64,000 nucleotides of DNA, from contig JAKUTX010000002.1 in NCBI GenBank assembly GCA_022447855.1, positions 109,946-173,945 of the forward strand, read 5' to 3'. Made by a program: the position numbers and the translations under genes. Within the stretch, counting starts at the first letter, position 1. Each line of letters starts with the position of its first letter. This DNA is from UBA6927 sp022447855. GTDB taxonomy: Bacteria > Chloroflexota > Dehalococcoidia > Lucifugimonadales > UBA6927. Shown here piece by piece: positions 43,532 to 52,305 of this stretch. Below the pieces are notes generated by a model that was not told where the DNA came from, searched no databases, and was given only the letters and a program-made list of their open reading frames with translations.

Positions 43532-44758
43532 TTAGCCGACGTCAAATGCTGAATGCACTGCTCTAACTGCTTGGTCCAGTTGGATTTCTTTTACCAGGCA
43601 GGTGATACGTATTTCTGATGTTGTGATCATTTCTATGTTTACAGATGCATTTGCTAATGCCTCGAACATTTTCGAAGCATAACCCGGGACGTTCAGCATC
43701 CCAGTGCCAATAATACTCACTTTCCCGAATCCATCTTCTGATGAAACACCATTAATTTGAAGTTTGCTAGAGGAGTCTTGCGTGATAGAAAGAGCTTCTT
43801 TTAATTGATCGCTCTTAACAGTAAACGTAATATCAGTAGTGCCAGAATTACTACTGTTTTGGACTATCACATCAACGCTGATACCAGCTTTTGAAAGAGG
43901 TTCAAATATTTCGGCCGCGACTCCAGGCTTGTCTATTGCACCAAGGATTGTTATTTTTGAAACGTTTTTTTCGGAAGGTACTCCGGTTACCCGGTTCCTC
44001 ATTTCGCCAACTGTAGGGTTCATAATTTTTGCACCTCCGTGGATTAATGTTCCAGGCTTATTATTAAAACTGCTAGCAACTAAAATTGGGACTTGGAAAG
44101 TCATACCTAATTCAATGGACCTTGGCTGCATTTTAGCCCCGGAACTTGCCATTTCTAGCATTTCTTCATACCCAATTTCATCAATTTTTTTGGCATCATT
44201 TACGATTCTAGGGTCAGCAGTATATATTCCTTCAACATCTGTAAATATTTCACAACGTTCTGCGTTAAGCTCAGCCGCAATTGCCACAGCGGAAAGATCA
44301 GAAGCGCCTCTTCCAAGTAATCGTACGTCAGTATCATTACCAACTCCTTGGAATCCAGCGACAATGACAACTTTGCCAGAATCGAGTTCTTTTAGTATTC
44401 TGCTAGCATTAATTTCTGCAATCATTGCATTTCCATGAAGATTATCAGTAATTATCCCTGCTTGACTTCCATTTAAACTTATAGCTTCGACTCCCATATG
44501 AGATAAAGTAATAGCTATTAAGGAACTTGCTACGATTTCTCCAGTTGATAGAAGTACATCTGTTTCTCGTGGATTAGGAGAATCTGTAATGCTTCGTGCT
44601 AGTGAGAGTAGTTGATCAGTAGTATTTCCCATTGCAGATACTACTACAACTATACGATGCCCTTCTTTAAGTCTTTCAATGATACGACGTGAGACATGAT
44701 TGATTTTTTGGACATCTGAGACTGATGAGCCCCCATATTTTTGTACTATTAAACTCAA
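43532..44758 (-). CDS. lysC: Aspartokinase
   Basis: A 408-residue aspartate kinase with VQKYGGSSVSDV (N-terminal kinase motif), VVSAMGNTTD, FTDVEGIYTADPRIV and two C-terminal ACT domains (about residues 265-408). It phosphorylates aspartate to start lysine, threonine and methionine synthesis, and the ACT domains sense end products. The start is TTG 44758 (SLIVQKYG). It follows thrB by 39 bp, a threonine-branch pair. Confidence 0.95.
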   Translation of the reverse strand: MSLIVQKYGGSSVSDVQKINHVSRRIIERLKEGHRIVVVVSAMGNTTDQLLSLARSITDSPNPRETDVLLSTGEIVASSLIAITLSHMGVEAISLNGSQAGIITDNLHGNAMIAEINASRILKELDSGKVVIVAGFQGVGNDTDVRLLGRGASDLSAVAIAAELNAERCEIFTDVEGIYTADPRIVNDAKKIDEIGYEEMLEMASSGAKMQPRSIELGMTFQVPILVASSFNNKPGTLIHGGAKIMNPTVGEMRNRVTGVPSEKNVSKITILGAIDKPGVAAEIFEPLSKAGISVDVIVQNSSNSGTTDITFTVKSDQLKEALSITQDSSSKLQINGVSSEDGFGKVSIIGTGMLNVPGYASKMFEALANASVNIEMITTSEIRITCLVKEIQLDQAVRAVHSAFDVG

Positions 44759-44797
44759 GATGCTACCTGATATTAGAATTAAAATTGATTTTGTTGA

Positions 44798-45694
44798 TCA
44801 TGAAATATAGGTACCCTGTTTTGAAAGTTCAGAAATTCTTATTTCGCCATCAATTCCAGATTTTGAAGCTGCATCTGCCATTTCATAACCAATAGTGAAC
44901 TCTTTTTCTTGGGCGAATGCTATTACCGTTGATCCTGCTCCAGATAAAAAATAGGCTAACGCTCCAGAATTTTTTGCGGCATTAAACAAGTTAGACATAG
45001 GCAAAAAGATTTTTTGCCTTGCAGGCTGATGGAGTCTATCTTCAGTCGCCGTGGATAATAATTCCAAATCACCCAATGAAAGTGCGTTTACTAATAAAGC
45101 TGCGCGTCCTATATTGAAAATAGCATCGTCTCTGGAAATAGTGGACTTTAATACTTTCCGTGACTCGGCGGTGGGCATTTCAATTTCCGGAATAAATAAT
45201 ATTGCTTTCATTGATTCTTTTAGGTGGACTTCTGAAGTCAATAAAGTGTTTGGGCTTTTGATAACAATTTGAAATCCTCCTAATAATGCCGCCGCTGCAT
45301 TTTCAGGGTGCCCCTCAATATCAGAAGCGAATGATAGAATTTGATTATTAGTAAATGGATTATTTAGTAATTGGTTGCCTGCAATTAATCCTCCGATAAC
45401 GGACGCTGCACTACTTCCTAATCCTTTTCCAATTGGTATATTGTTTTCACACTCAAAATGGACACTAGGTGGAGATTGGCCAGTTTCTTGAAAAATTCTA
45501 TGAAAACTTTTGAATATTAAATTTGACTGGTTTTTGGGAAGGAATTCCTTCCCGTATCCATTAATAGAGACAGTATTATCACCCGAAGACACAGTAATCG
45601 TATTCCAAATATCTAGGGCGAGGGCTAAACAATCAAACCCTGGTCCAATATTAGCCGAAGAAGCTGGAACTTTGATTGTCAAATTCTTTTCCAT
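44798..45694 (-). CDS. thrB: Homoserine kinase
   Basis: A 298-residue GHMP kinase with VPASSANIGPGFDCLALAL and the ATP-binding PIGKGLGSSAASVIGG, followed by the C-terminal FLSGAGSTVIAFA. It phosphorylates homoserine, leading to threonine. It is the first gene of the thrB-lysC run and is divergent from mutS2 with a 61-bp gap. ATG start. Confidence 0.93.
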   Translation of the reverse strand: MEKNLTIKVPASSANIGPGFDCLALALDIWNTITVSSGDNTVSINGYGKEFLPKNQSNLIFKSFHRIFQETGQSPPSVHFECENNIPIGKGLGSSAASVIGGLIAGNQLLNNPFTNNQILSFASDIEGHPENAAAALLGGFQIVIKSPNTLLTSEVHLKESMKAILFIPEIEMPTAESRKVLKSTISRDDAIFNIGRAALLVNALSLGDLELLSTATEDRLHQPARQKIFLPMSNLFNAAKNSGALAYFLSGAGSTVIAFAQEKEFTIGYEMADAASKSGIDGEIRISELSKQGTYIS

Positions 45695-45755
45695 AACTAG
45701 AAAAGTATAGCATGATGTAATATTAGAGCGTATATTTTTGTTCTACGGTGATATT

Positions 45756-48128
45756 ATGGTATGCGGAACACCATCAACGGATGATTTGCCAAAAAACTTT
45801 TTAATTAATAATGCTTTGGAAGTTTTGGAATTTGGGGCCGTTCGTGATGCATTGTTGCAGCACGTACAATTTTTCAATGCTAGAGATATTATTTCTAGTA
45901 TTTCACCGATTTCTGATGAACGCCGTTTGTCTAATCTACACAAAGAAACAGTAGAGGCTGCGAAGTTTCTTTCAGAAGTGGGTGATCTTAATTTTTCGTT
46001 TTCGGAAGATTTGCATCCAATTGTTCAACGTGCAGGAATGGGGGGGGTTTTAACTCCTTTAGAATTAATCTCTACCGCTGAATTCATTGAGTTGGTTTCG
46101 AGTGCTAAATCAAAGTTATTTAACAATAAATCGTTTGCCCCAACCCTGAATGATAGTTTTTCTATTGTGGCTAATTTAACTTCAGCGAGCAAAGAAATAC
46201 GTCTTAAAATTACTCCAAATGGAGAGCTATCTGAGGATGCATCTCCGTCAATAAAGTTGTTAAGGAATAAATCAAAATCAGCTTTAAATAGGTTGAATAA
46301 GCAGATACAAAGATGTGTAGCGAGGTATAAACAATATCTTAGTGATTCGGTTGTTTCTGTGCGTTCTGATCGGTTGGTTCTTCCAGTTAGGTCCGATCGA
46401 AGAAGAGATGTTTCTGGGATAGTTCATGGAGTATCGGATTCAGGAGCCACCGTATTTGTAGAACCATTTGAGGTTGTGGAAATTGCAAATTCTTGGAGAG
46501 AAAATGTTGAGGAAGAGAAACGTGAAGAGATTCGAATTTTTAGACAAATATCTGAATTTATTGGTGAATTAGAGTCTGAATTTATTGAAACTTTAGAAGT
46601 TGCTGCATTAATTGATTCTATTTTCGCTCGAGCGAGATATTCTCTTCAAATTGGCGGGTCTGCAGTTTTTAGATTTTCTAAAGCATCTTCTAATTCCAGA
46701 ATTTTTCTTAAGAATGCGAGACATCCTTTACTTGGTGATGATGCAGTTGCTATAGATGTGGATATTGATACTACGAATTCAGTATTGGTGATAAGTGGCC
46801 CAAATACTGGCGGAAAGACTGTTGCCATGAAAACGGTAGGGCTTTTGGCATTGATGAACCAATCGGGGATTTTAATCCCTGCTGATATTGAGAGTGAATT
46901 GCCTATCTTTGATCATATTTTTGCCGATATTGGAGACGGACAAAATATTAGCCAATCGGTTTCTACCTTTAGTTCACATATTAGAAATATTGCCTCAATA
47001 CTTAAATTTGCAAATAATAGATCCTTGGTATTGTTGGATGAGTTAGGTTCAAGTACTGATCCTGATGAAGGAGCAGCTTTAGCAAAATCAATTTCATCAA
47101 GCCTTGCTGAAAGAGGAGTATTTTGTATAGTAACAACTCACTTTCGATCAGTAGCAGCATTTGCGGATAGTAAAAACGGTATGACCAATGCCGGGGTTGA
47201 GTTAGATCAAAATACAATGCTTCCTACGTATAAACTTATACAAAAATCTTGGGGAAGGAGTTTTGGAATTCTTTTAGCTTCCAAACTTGGCATTTCTGAA
47301 AAAATGATAGAAAGTGCTAAGAATTTCTTGGATCAATGGTTTACTAAATCAGAGAGATTGTTGGACCAATTGGAAAAAGATAAGGATCATTTTGCGAATT
47401 TAAACAATCAGATTACAAAAGAACTTGATCACCTGAAAGATACAAGGGAACTACTTCTAAAGGAAATAGATTATTTGTTGGTCTCACGAAACGAAATGAT
47501 TGATAGCTTTAGAGCTAAATTAATTTTACGCTTCGAAAATATTTTAAAAAGGTTAAGACGAGTTGAGAAATCAATTGGTTCAAAAGAAGTACAAACAAAA
47601 TTTGAACTAGATGCGATCAAAGAAGAACTTAGTTCTGATCAATGGATTCCTTCAAATAACGATGCAAATATGGAAAATCAAGGATTAAATATTGGCGATC
47701 AAGTTAGGATCAAATCTATAGAAACTAATGCAATTATCGATAAATTACCGGGTGATTCAAAAGATCATGTTATTGTTAGCATTGGATCTGTTCAGTTATC
47801 TATTTCGAAGAATCAAATAGAAAAGATTCCTTCTATTCCATATGACGATTCTACTAGCATGGGACTAATTGATTTTAAGGACGATGCAGCTCAAGAGTTA
47901 GATTTACGGGGAGTTTTTGTTGATGATGCAATTATCAGATTACAAAACTTCTTGGATGATTCTATACTTCATGGTATTTCTCGATTGAGGATAATTCATG
48001 GACACGGTACAGGTGTTTTGAGAAAATCTATTAGAGAATATTTGGAAAATTATCCTATGGTGAAAACATTTGGCCCAGAAGAATCTGGTTTTGGTGGAAA
48101 CGGTGCGACTTTCGTCGAAATCAAATAG
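45756..48128 (+). CDS. mutS2: Endonuclease MutS2
   Basis: A 790-residue MutS2. The MutS-core and clamp region precede the ATPase with Walker A GPNTGGKT (348-355), DEIGDGQNIS-like DIGDGQNISQSVSTFSSH and Walker B LVLLDELGSSTDP. A coiled coil follows (about 510-620), and the C-terminal Smr domain has LDLRGVFVDDA and HGHGTGVLR, its nuclease motif. MutS2 suppresses recombination and rescues collided ribosomes in Gram-positive bacteria. I prefer ATG 45756 to a TTG at 45738 on general grounds; no strong SD decides it. Confidence 0.94.
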   Translation: MVCGTPSTDDLPKNFLINNALEVLEFGAVRDALLQHVQFFNARDIISSISPISDERRLSNLHKETVEAAKFLSEVGDLNFSFSEDLHPIVQRAGMGGVLTPLELISTAEFIELVSSAKSKLFNNKSFAPTLNDSFSIVANLTSASKEIRLKITPNGELSEDASPSIKLLRNKSKSALNRLNKQIQRCVARYKQYLSDSVVSVRSDRLVLPVRSDRRRDVSGIVHGVSDSGATVFVEPFEVVEIANSWRENVEEEKREEIRIFRQISEFIGELESEFIETLEVAALIDSIFARARYSLQIGGSAVFRFSKASSNSRIFLKNARHPLLGDDAVAIDVDIDTTNSVLVISGPNTGGKTVAMKTVGLLALMNQSGILIPADIESELPIFDHIFADIGDGQNISQSVSTFSSHIRNIASILKFANNRSLVLLDELGSSTDPDEGAALAKSISSSLAERGVFCIVTTHFRSVAAFADSKNGMTNAGVELDQNTMLPTYKLIQKSWGRSFGILLASKLGISEKMIESAKNFLDQWFTKSERLLDQLEKDKDHFANLNNQITKELDHLKDTRELLLKEIDYLLVSRNEMIDSFRAKLILRFENILKRLRRVEKSIGSKEVQTKFELDAIKEELSSDQWIPSNNDANMENQGLNIGDQVRIKSIETNAIIDKLPGDSKDHVIVSIGSVQLSISKNQIEKIPSIPYDDSTSMGLIDFKDDAAQELDLRGVFVDDAIIRLQNFLDDSILHGISRLRIIHGHGTGVLRKSIREYLENYPMVKTFGPEESGFGGNGATFVEIK

Positions 48129-48159
48129 GTTGAATCTAGCTATTTTGAAAAATCAAAAG

Positions 48160-48744
48160 ATGTTTGAGCAAACACATTCTTTTACATGTGTTTTCTTGGG
48201 TGCAATTATTACTCTAATATTTTGTATAAGTTGTAATTTTAATGAAAGACCAAAGAATGAAATCCTTTTAAATTCAGTGGATTTCCAAACGGATGTGGAA
48301 TCAGATCAAAATATTGAAGTTAGAAAACCTGAAATCTCAAATACTTTTGCAGAAGTAATAATAGGAAATAAAAATTTCTTTGCTGAAATTGCTGATTCTC
48401 CTAAAGAGCGTCAGGAAGGGTTGTCAAATAGAGACTTTTTAGAGCCATCTCACGGTATGCTTTTCGTTTTTCCGGATGATGGAGCCGGATCATTTTGGAT
48501 GAAGGGGATGCGATTTCCTTTAGATTTCATATGGATTGGAAATGATTGTAAGGTTGTTGATTTGACTGAAAATGTAGTTGTTGATACTAATCAAGAAGAA
48601 TTGAATATATATAATTCTTCCCAACCCGCGGAGTTCAATTTTGAAGTTAATGCAGGCGAGATTCAATTGTCAAATATTCAGATTGGCGATATTGTTCAAT
48701 TTAAGAATATAGATGTAGAAGGAATTAGTTGTGATCAAAGATGA
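48160..48744 (+). CDS. DUF192-family protein, putative lipoprotein
   Basis: A 194-residue protein with an N-terminal hydrophobic segment ending in LIFCISC, a plausible lipobox, then the DUF192 domain: FFAEIADSPKERQEGLSNRD, HGMLFVFPDDGAGSFWMKGM and FPLDFIWIG. DUF192 proteins are small extracytoplasmic proteins of unknown function. The ATG at 48160 is 31 bp after mutS2; the SD is weak. A longer in-frame start inside mutS2 (48070) would overlap its 3' end. It overlaps the start of fmt by 14 bp. Confidence 0.8.
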   Translation: MFEQTHSFTCVFLGAIITLIFCISCNFNERPKNEILLNSVDFQTDVESDQNIEVRKPEISNTFAEVIIGNKNFFAEIADSPKERQEGLSNRDFLEPSHGMLFVFPDDGAGSFWMKGMRFPLDFIWIGNDCKVVDLTENVVVDTNQEELNIYNSSQPAEFNFEVNAGEIQLSNIQIGDIVQFKNIDVEGISCDQR

Positions 48745-49762
48745 TTTTTCTGTGAAAAGGAACTTAATTTTTATGGGGACTCCCTCCTTTGTTGTCCCAG
48801 TACTACAATCTTTGTCAAATTTTGATTGGAACATTATTGTATATACAGCTCCGGATCGTCCTTCTGGTAGAGGTAAAAAGTTAAAGCAATCTGATGTTAA
48901 AATTGCGGCCCTTGATTTAGGATTCCATGTTAAACAACCTGAATCTTTTTTAAAAAATCGTAAATCAGTCAACGAAATTTTAGAGTTTCTTCCTGATTTA
49001 ATTATAGTAGCTGGTTATGGATTAATTTTACCAAAAGAGATTTTGGATTTTCCTCCATTAGGCTGTATAAATATTCATCCGTCGATTCTTCCAAAATACA
49101 GAGGGCCATCACCTGTTTCGACAGCAATATTAAACGGGGATTCTCATACTGGTGTAACTTTAATGATGATGAATGAAGGTTTGGATTCTGGCCCCATTAT
49201 TGATCAAAAAATTGTCTCAATAGATCAAAGTGATCGAAATGACACGCTTACGGAAAAATTATTTTTGATGGGTTCAGATTTGTTGAAAGATTACTTAATG
49301 AATTATGAGAATAATCTGAAAACTCCTTCATTACAGGATGATTCAAAAGCTGTCTATACAGCTTTAGTAGTGAAGCAGGACGGCAAACTTGATTTCTCTA
49401 GAGGGGCGGCATTTTTAGAGAGGCAGGTGAGAGCATATGATCCTTGGCCAGGTACATATGCAAATTTTAATAATGGCATTTTAAAAATTTTGAACGCAAA
49501 AGTAATGAGGTTATCTAACAAAGATCTACTTCACTTGAAAGATTTAATTGCAGGATCAATTATTCGTCTCGATGAATTTGAAGATATAGGCTATGTTGAA
49601 TCAGAAAAATTTTACAAAGTTTCAAAAGGCGCTATGGGTGTGGTTACAGGGGATGGTTCAGTTTTGGAAATCCAATCTGTTCAGTTGCCAGGCCGTAAAG
49701 TGATTACTGCACAACAATTGATGTTGAATTATCCAGAGATTTTAAGTTTAAGGTTAACTTAA
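48731..49762 (+). CDS. fmt: Methionyl-tRNA formyltransferase
   Basis: A 343-residue Fmt, which formylates initiator Met-tRNA using 10-formyl-THF. It has FMGTPSFVVPVLQSL, the active-site segment INIHPSILPKYRGPSPV and GVTLMMMNEGLDSGPI, then the C-terminal tRNA-binding domain. The start is GTG 48731 with AAGGA 8 nt upstream; it overlaps the DUF192 gene by 14 bp. The residue count is slightly longer than the usual 310-330 because of the C-terminal domain. Confidence 0.94.
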   Translation: MIKDDFSVKRNLIFMGTPSFVVPVLQSLSNFDWNIIVYTAPDRPSGRGKKLKQSDVKIAALDLGFHVKQPESFLKNRKSVNEILEFLPDLIIVAGYGLILPKEILDFPPLGCINIHPSILPKYRGPSPVSTAILNGDSHTGVTLMMMNEGLDSGPIIDQKIVSIDQSDRNDTLTEKLFLMGSDLLKDYLMNYENNLKTPSLQDDSKAVYTALVVKQDGKLDFSRGAAFLERQVRAYDPWPGTYANFNNGILKILNAKVMRLSNKDLLHLKDLIAGSIIRLDEFEDIGYVESEKFYKVSKGAMGVVTGDGSVLEIQSVQLPGRKVITAQQLMLNYPEILSLRLT

Positions 49763-49769
49763 GCTATAT

Positions 49770-50174
49770 CTATTGCAAATTTCGCACTTCCCAGGGGCCC
49801 TTTGATGTAATCGCTTCATTATTACCTGGCCAAGGTGGAATAGTAACAATTATGGCTACCAACTCGATGTTTCCATCATTTCTGAATTGAAAATCAACAT
49901 TTTTTGGGATATTAAGTGAAGTACCTTTCGCTATTTTTACGATCGTTGAATCATTAGCGTTTTTTCTCCAAAATTGTCCACTTCCTTGAATAATAAACCA
50001 TAATTCTTCAACACTTTTATGTCTCACTGCCTGAGAAATTGAGCCTGGAGATAATGTGCAATGGACCATGCTTGCAGTGTCAGTTGCGATAAGCTCTTTA
50101 ATTTTTGATCCATCAGGTGCGACGAGTGACTCTATATTGAAAAGGAATTGAGTTTTAAAAGGTTTACTGTTCAT
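49770..50174 (-). CDS. Cupin-domain protein
   Basis: A 134-residue small beta-barrel protein with a cupin-type core: the first motif carries R-H-K-S-V-E-E-L-W-F-I-I-Q-G-S-G, and the second reads NIPKNVDFQFRND, without the usual final His. Cupins bind metals or small molecules. Its ATG overlaps the HAD gene by 11 bp, so it is probably an accessory partner of that enzyme. It converges on fmt with a 7-bp gap. Confidence 0.75.
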   Translation of the reverse strand: MNSKPFKTQFLFNIESLVAPDGSKIKELIATDTASMVHCTLSPGSISQAVRHKSVEELWFIIQGSGQFWRKNANDSTIVKIAKGTSLNIPKNVDFQFRNDGNIELVAIIVTIPPWPGNNEAITSKGPWEVRNLQ

Positions 50175-50886
50175 GAAGTAGTGATTTTCGTAATTGGATA
50201 AAATCTTTTACTATCAAATCAGGCTGAAATAGTTCGTCAGTTTCGTCGAATGGAAGATTGTGTCGGTTAACAAATATTCCTCGTAGTCCACAGGTTCGCG
50301 CGCCCATTACATCAAATGAATTACTACTTACCATTGCTATTTTTTCTGGGTCAACTTTTAATTCTCGAGCGGCCTGTCTGTAAACAGCAGGATGTGGTTT
50401 GAAAACGCCAACTTCTTCTACGGAGATAATTTTAAAAAAATCAAATTCTATTTGTTCTTTAGCCAAATACTCAAGGTACCATTTGTTACCATTTGATAAT
50501 GCCACCAGATTGAATGATTCATTTAATTGGCGCAACGCGGGAAAACAATCGGGAAAAACTTGCAAATTTTGCCAACCATCCATAAATTTGTCGATTTCAG
50601 TATCGGTTGGCTCGATATGATTAATACGTGCAGTGTAGATAAAAGCCTTTCTTGCAGTTTCCAAGTAACCGCTATGTTTTAAAGCTAATAAGGTATCTTG
50701 ATATTGCTCAATTCTTTGTCGATGTCGCATCAGATTCCAGAATGATCTTGAATCTGTTTGATTGGGTGTTTTGTGGGATTCTAAAAATGCTTCGATCCAG
50801 GGATTCAAGCTTGTTCCTAAGTCTAAAACCGTATCAAATAAATCGAAGGTAAGTGCCTGACAATTTTTGAGAGAATTTATATTCAT
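50164..50886 (-). CDS. HAD-superfamily hydrolase, L-2-haloacid dehalogenase type
   Basis: A 240-residue HAD hydrolase. The nucleophile is Asp15 in FDLFDTVLD, with Thr19 four residues on, Arg residues at 54-58, Ser131-Asn132 in ALSNGN, Lys163 and Tyr169 in FKPHPAVYR, and S187-S-N189-x-x-D192. This is the full set known from type II L-2-haloacid dehalogenases, which remove halide from L-2-haloacids, but Asp18 in place of the usual Gly is unusual. Dehalogenation of halogenated acids is inferred; phosphoglycolate-like activity cannot be excluded. ATG start. Confidence 0.75.
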   Translation of the reverse strand: MNINSLKNCQALTFDLFDTVLDLGTSLNPWIEAFLESHKTPNQTDSRSFWNLMRHRQRIEQYQDTLLALKHSGYLETARKAFIYTARINHIEPTDTEIDKFMDGWQNLQVFPDCFPALRQLNESFNLVALSNGNKWYLEYLAKEQIEFDFFKIISVEEVGVFKPHPAVYRQAARELKVDPEKIAMVSSNSFDVMGARTCGLRGIFVNRHNLPFDETDELFQPDLIVKDFIQLRKSLLHEQ

Positions 50887-50898
50887 AGTTTCTCCATT

Positions 50899-51693
50899 TT
50901 ATGGATAAATACTGGTTCCTACCCCTCCACCACAAGCAATTGACTCACCAGTGATTGAGCCAGAAAGGGGAGATGATAGAAAAGTGACTAGTGTGGCTAC
51001 TTCATCAGCATCGACAATTCGTTTGATGTCCGTGCTGTTTAACCACTGCTGATAAATTTCATTTTCAGGAACATTGGTTTTTTCAGATTCTATAGAAATT
51101 CTTGTAGGTTTTTTTTCAGTCATAGTTTGGCCTGGATGAACTATGTTTACTGTTAATCCATATGAAGCTAATTCAAGAGATAGGGTCTTGGTCATATGCA
51201 CTAACGCAAGATTTCGCAGACCACTGTATGTGCCAGCATTTCTTGCAGCTAAACCACCAATATTTATGATTCTTCCAGATTTTTGCGTTTTCATAATTGG
51301 AGTTACTAATTTTGCGCATCGGAAATAACCCATTACTTTTGTATCTATATCTTCCAATAAATCGTTTTCATCAGCAGAATCAATATTGCCTCCAACTAAT
51401 CCTCCGGGAGCAGCAGCATTGTTAATTAAAATATCTATGCGTCCGAATTTTTCAAAAGTTTGGTTTACAAGATTTTTTATAGAATCGGTTTTTGTTGTAT
51501 CACATTGGATCGGCATGACGATGCGTTTGGTTAGTGACTGAATTTCACTTGCCGATTCTTGAAGATTATCCAAATTTCTTGAGCAAATAACTATATTTGT
51601 TCCTTCAGAAGCAAGTTTTTTTGCAATTGCTTTTCCGATGCCCTGACTGCCACCTGTTATCAGTGCAATTTTGTCTTTAAGTAATAGATCCAT
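50899..51693 (-). CDS. SDR-family oxidoreductase with non-canonical active site
   Basis: A 264-residue short-chain dehydrogenase with ITGGSQGIGKAIAKKL at residues 12-27 and DILINNAAAPGG. The active site is unusual: where YxxxK is expected it reads Y156-S-G-L-R160, and the preceding strand is IINIGG rather than I-N-I-S-S. Ser and Lys of the classical triad are therefore missing. The C-terminal part ends SITGESIACGGGVGTSIYP. The ATG is 12 bp before the HAD gene. Either it is a variant subfamily with a different mechanism or it has lost activity. Confidence 0.8.
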   Translation of the reverse strand: MDLLLKDKIALITGGSQGIGKAIAKKLASEGTNIVICSRNLDNLQESASEIQSLTKRIVMPIQCDTTKTDSIKNLVNQTFEKFGRIDILINNAAAPGGLVGGNIDSADENDLLEDIDTKVMGYFRCAKLVTPIMKTQKSGRIINIGGLAARNAGTYSGLRNLALVHMTKTLSLELASYGLTVNIVHPGQTMTEKKPTRISIESEKTNVPENEIYQQWLNSTDIKRIVDADEVATLVTFLSSPLSGSITGESIACGGGVGTSIYP

Positions 51694-51747
51694 TGGTGGA
51701 TTATACTCTGAATTGACTAATAGGTGGAGAATTGATTAATGTTGCCC

Positions 51748-51942
51748 TTATGCAGCACTACGTCCCTTTCCGGTACGGGCTGCGATGGCATTTTGGATCA
51801 TTTCCATGTCTTCTTTAGGCAAGTCTTTTACAAATCCGCAATGTAGGCAATGTTTGAATGCGCCGTACATATCAGAAGTTATTCTGACTGCTCCTCCACA
51901 TCTTGGGCATGATTTTAAGTTCATTGTACTTATTTCTGGCAT
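51748..51942 (-). CDS. Small zinc-ribbon protein
   Basis: A 64-residue protein with C-x2-C at residues 12-15 (SCPRCGG) and C-x2-C near residues 32-35 (HCLHCGF), a zinc ribbon. It ends in a basic helix ending GKGRSAA. The preferred start is ATG 51942, with AGGAAAGAAG just upstream; a TTG at 52008 opens a longer frame but would read through the perfect inverted repeat at 51956-51986. Function unknown; such ribbons often contact nucleic acids or RNA polymerase. Confidence 0.7.
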   Translation of the reverse strand: MPEISTMNLKSCPRCGGAVRITSDMYGAFKHCLHCGFVKDLPKEDMEMIQNAIAARTGKGRSAA

Positions 51943-51955
51943 CTTCTTTCCTGTT

Positions 51956-51986
51956 TTTCCGAAATCCGTAGATCGTATTTCGGAAA
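51956..51986. promoter_or_regulatory. Perfect 10-bp inverted repeat upstream of the zinc-ribbon gene
   Basis: TTTCCGAAAT at 51956-51965 and ATTTCGGAAA at 51977-51986 with an 11-nt loop. In the minus-strand mRNA this hairpin would end 13 nt before the ATG, close to the SD, so it could control translation; as DNA it would be an operator. Confidence 0.6.
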
Positions 51987-52230
51987 TATCTAATTTATTT
52001 AAAGTCAAAAATATATAAATTAAAGTATATTCTTACTATTCCACCGTATCGAGACGGAATTATCGCATGAAATATATTTAATGTCAACACATTCTATGCA
52101 AAGAATATATGTTCCTATTTGACTATATCATGAAAAAAATAAGATTTTTCTTACGATATTCGTCCGAAAGCCGTTGCAGTTTGATAAAAAGATGACGGAA
52201 GTTAACTTGTTTTAAAAGTATGTGTTACGA

Positions 52231-52293
52231 TTTACGATCAGATTTTGCAAGTATGTCAATTATTTGTGCATGTTATGATTGTTTGATCGTAAA
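52231..52293. promoter_or_regulatory. Perfect 10-bp inverted repeat abutting the SMP-30 ribosome-binding site
   Basis: TTTACGATCA at 52231-52240 pairs with TGATCGTAAA at 52284-52293. The stem can extend to 13 pairs with two G-U pairs (52241-52243 with 52281-52283), enclosing a 37-nt loop. The right arm directly adjoins GGAGG (52294-52298). The left arm overlaps the tandem TTACGAT at 52225-52238. Confidence 0.65.
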
Positions 52294-52305
52294 GGAGGAA
52301 GTTTT

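Larger units (their letters stand above)
51943..52305. other. 363-bp intergenic region between the zinc-ribbon and SMP-30 genes
   Basis: The largest gene-free stretch of the window. It separates a minus-strand from a plus-strand gene, so promoters for both should be here. It contains a perfect 10-bp inverted repeat at each end (listed separately), a TAAGA/TCTTA hairpin at 52140-52153, and a tandem TTACGAT heptamer at 52225-52238. No ORF, tRNA-like fold or known riboswitch is visible. Confidence 0.7.

Noticed and set aside
43839..44438. Open frame of about 200 codons antisense to lysC
   Set aside because: It lies inside a clearly conserved aspartokinase and its translation has no recognisable motif; an antisense shadow is the simpler explanation.
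48070..48159. Longer start of the DUF192 gene inside mutS2
   Set aside because: It would add 30 residues in front of the lipoprotein signal and needs an overlap with mutS2 with no SD to support it.
51943..52305. tRNA or small structured RNA in the 363-bp gap
   Set aside because: I searched by eye for a cloverleaf with a T-loop motif and a CCA-like end and found none; only the simple inverted repeats are convincing.
52009..52305. A known riboswitch class upstream of the SMP-30 gene
   Set aside because: The repeat does not contain the conserved core of any riboswitch I can recall; only a generic stem is seen.
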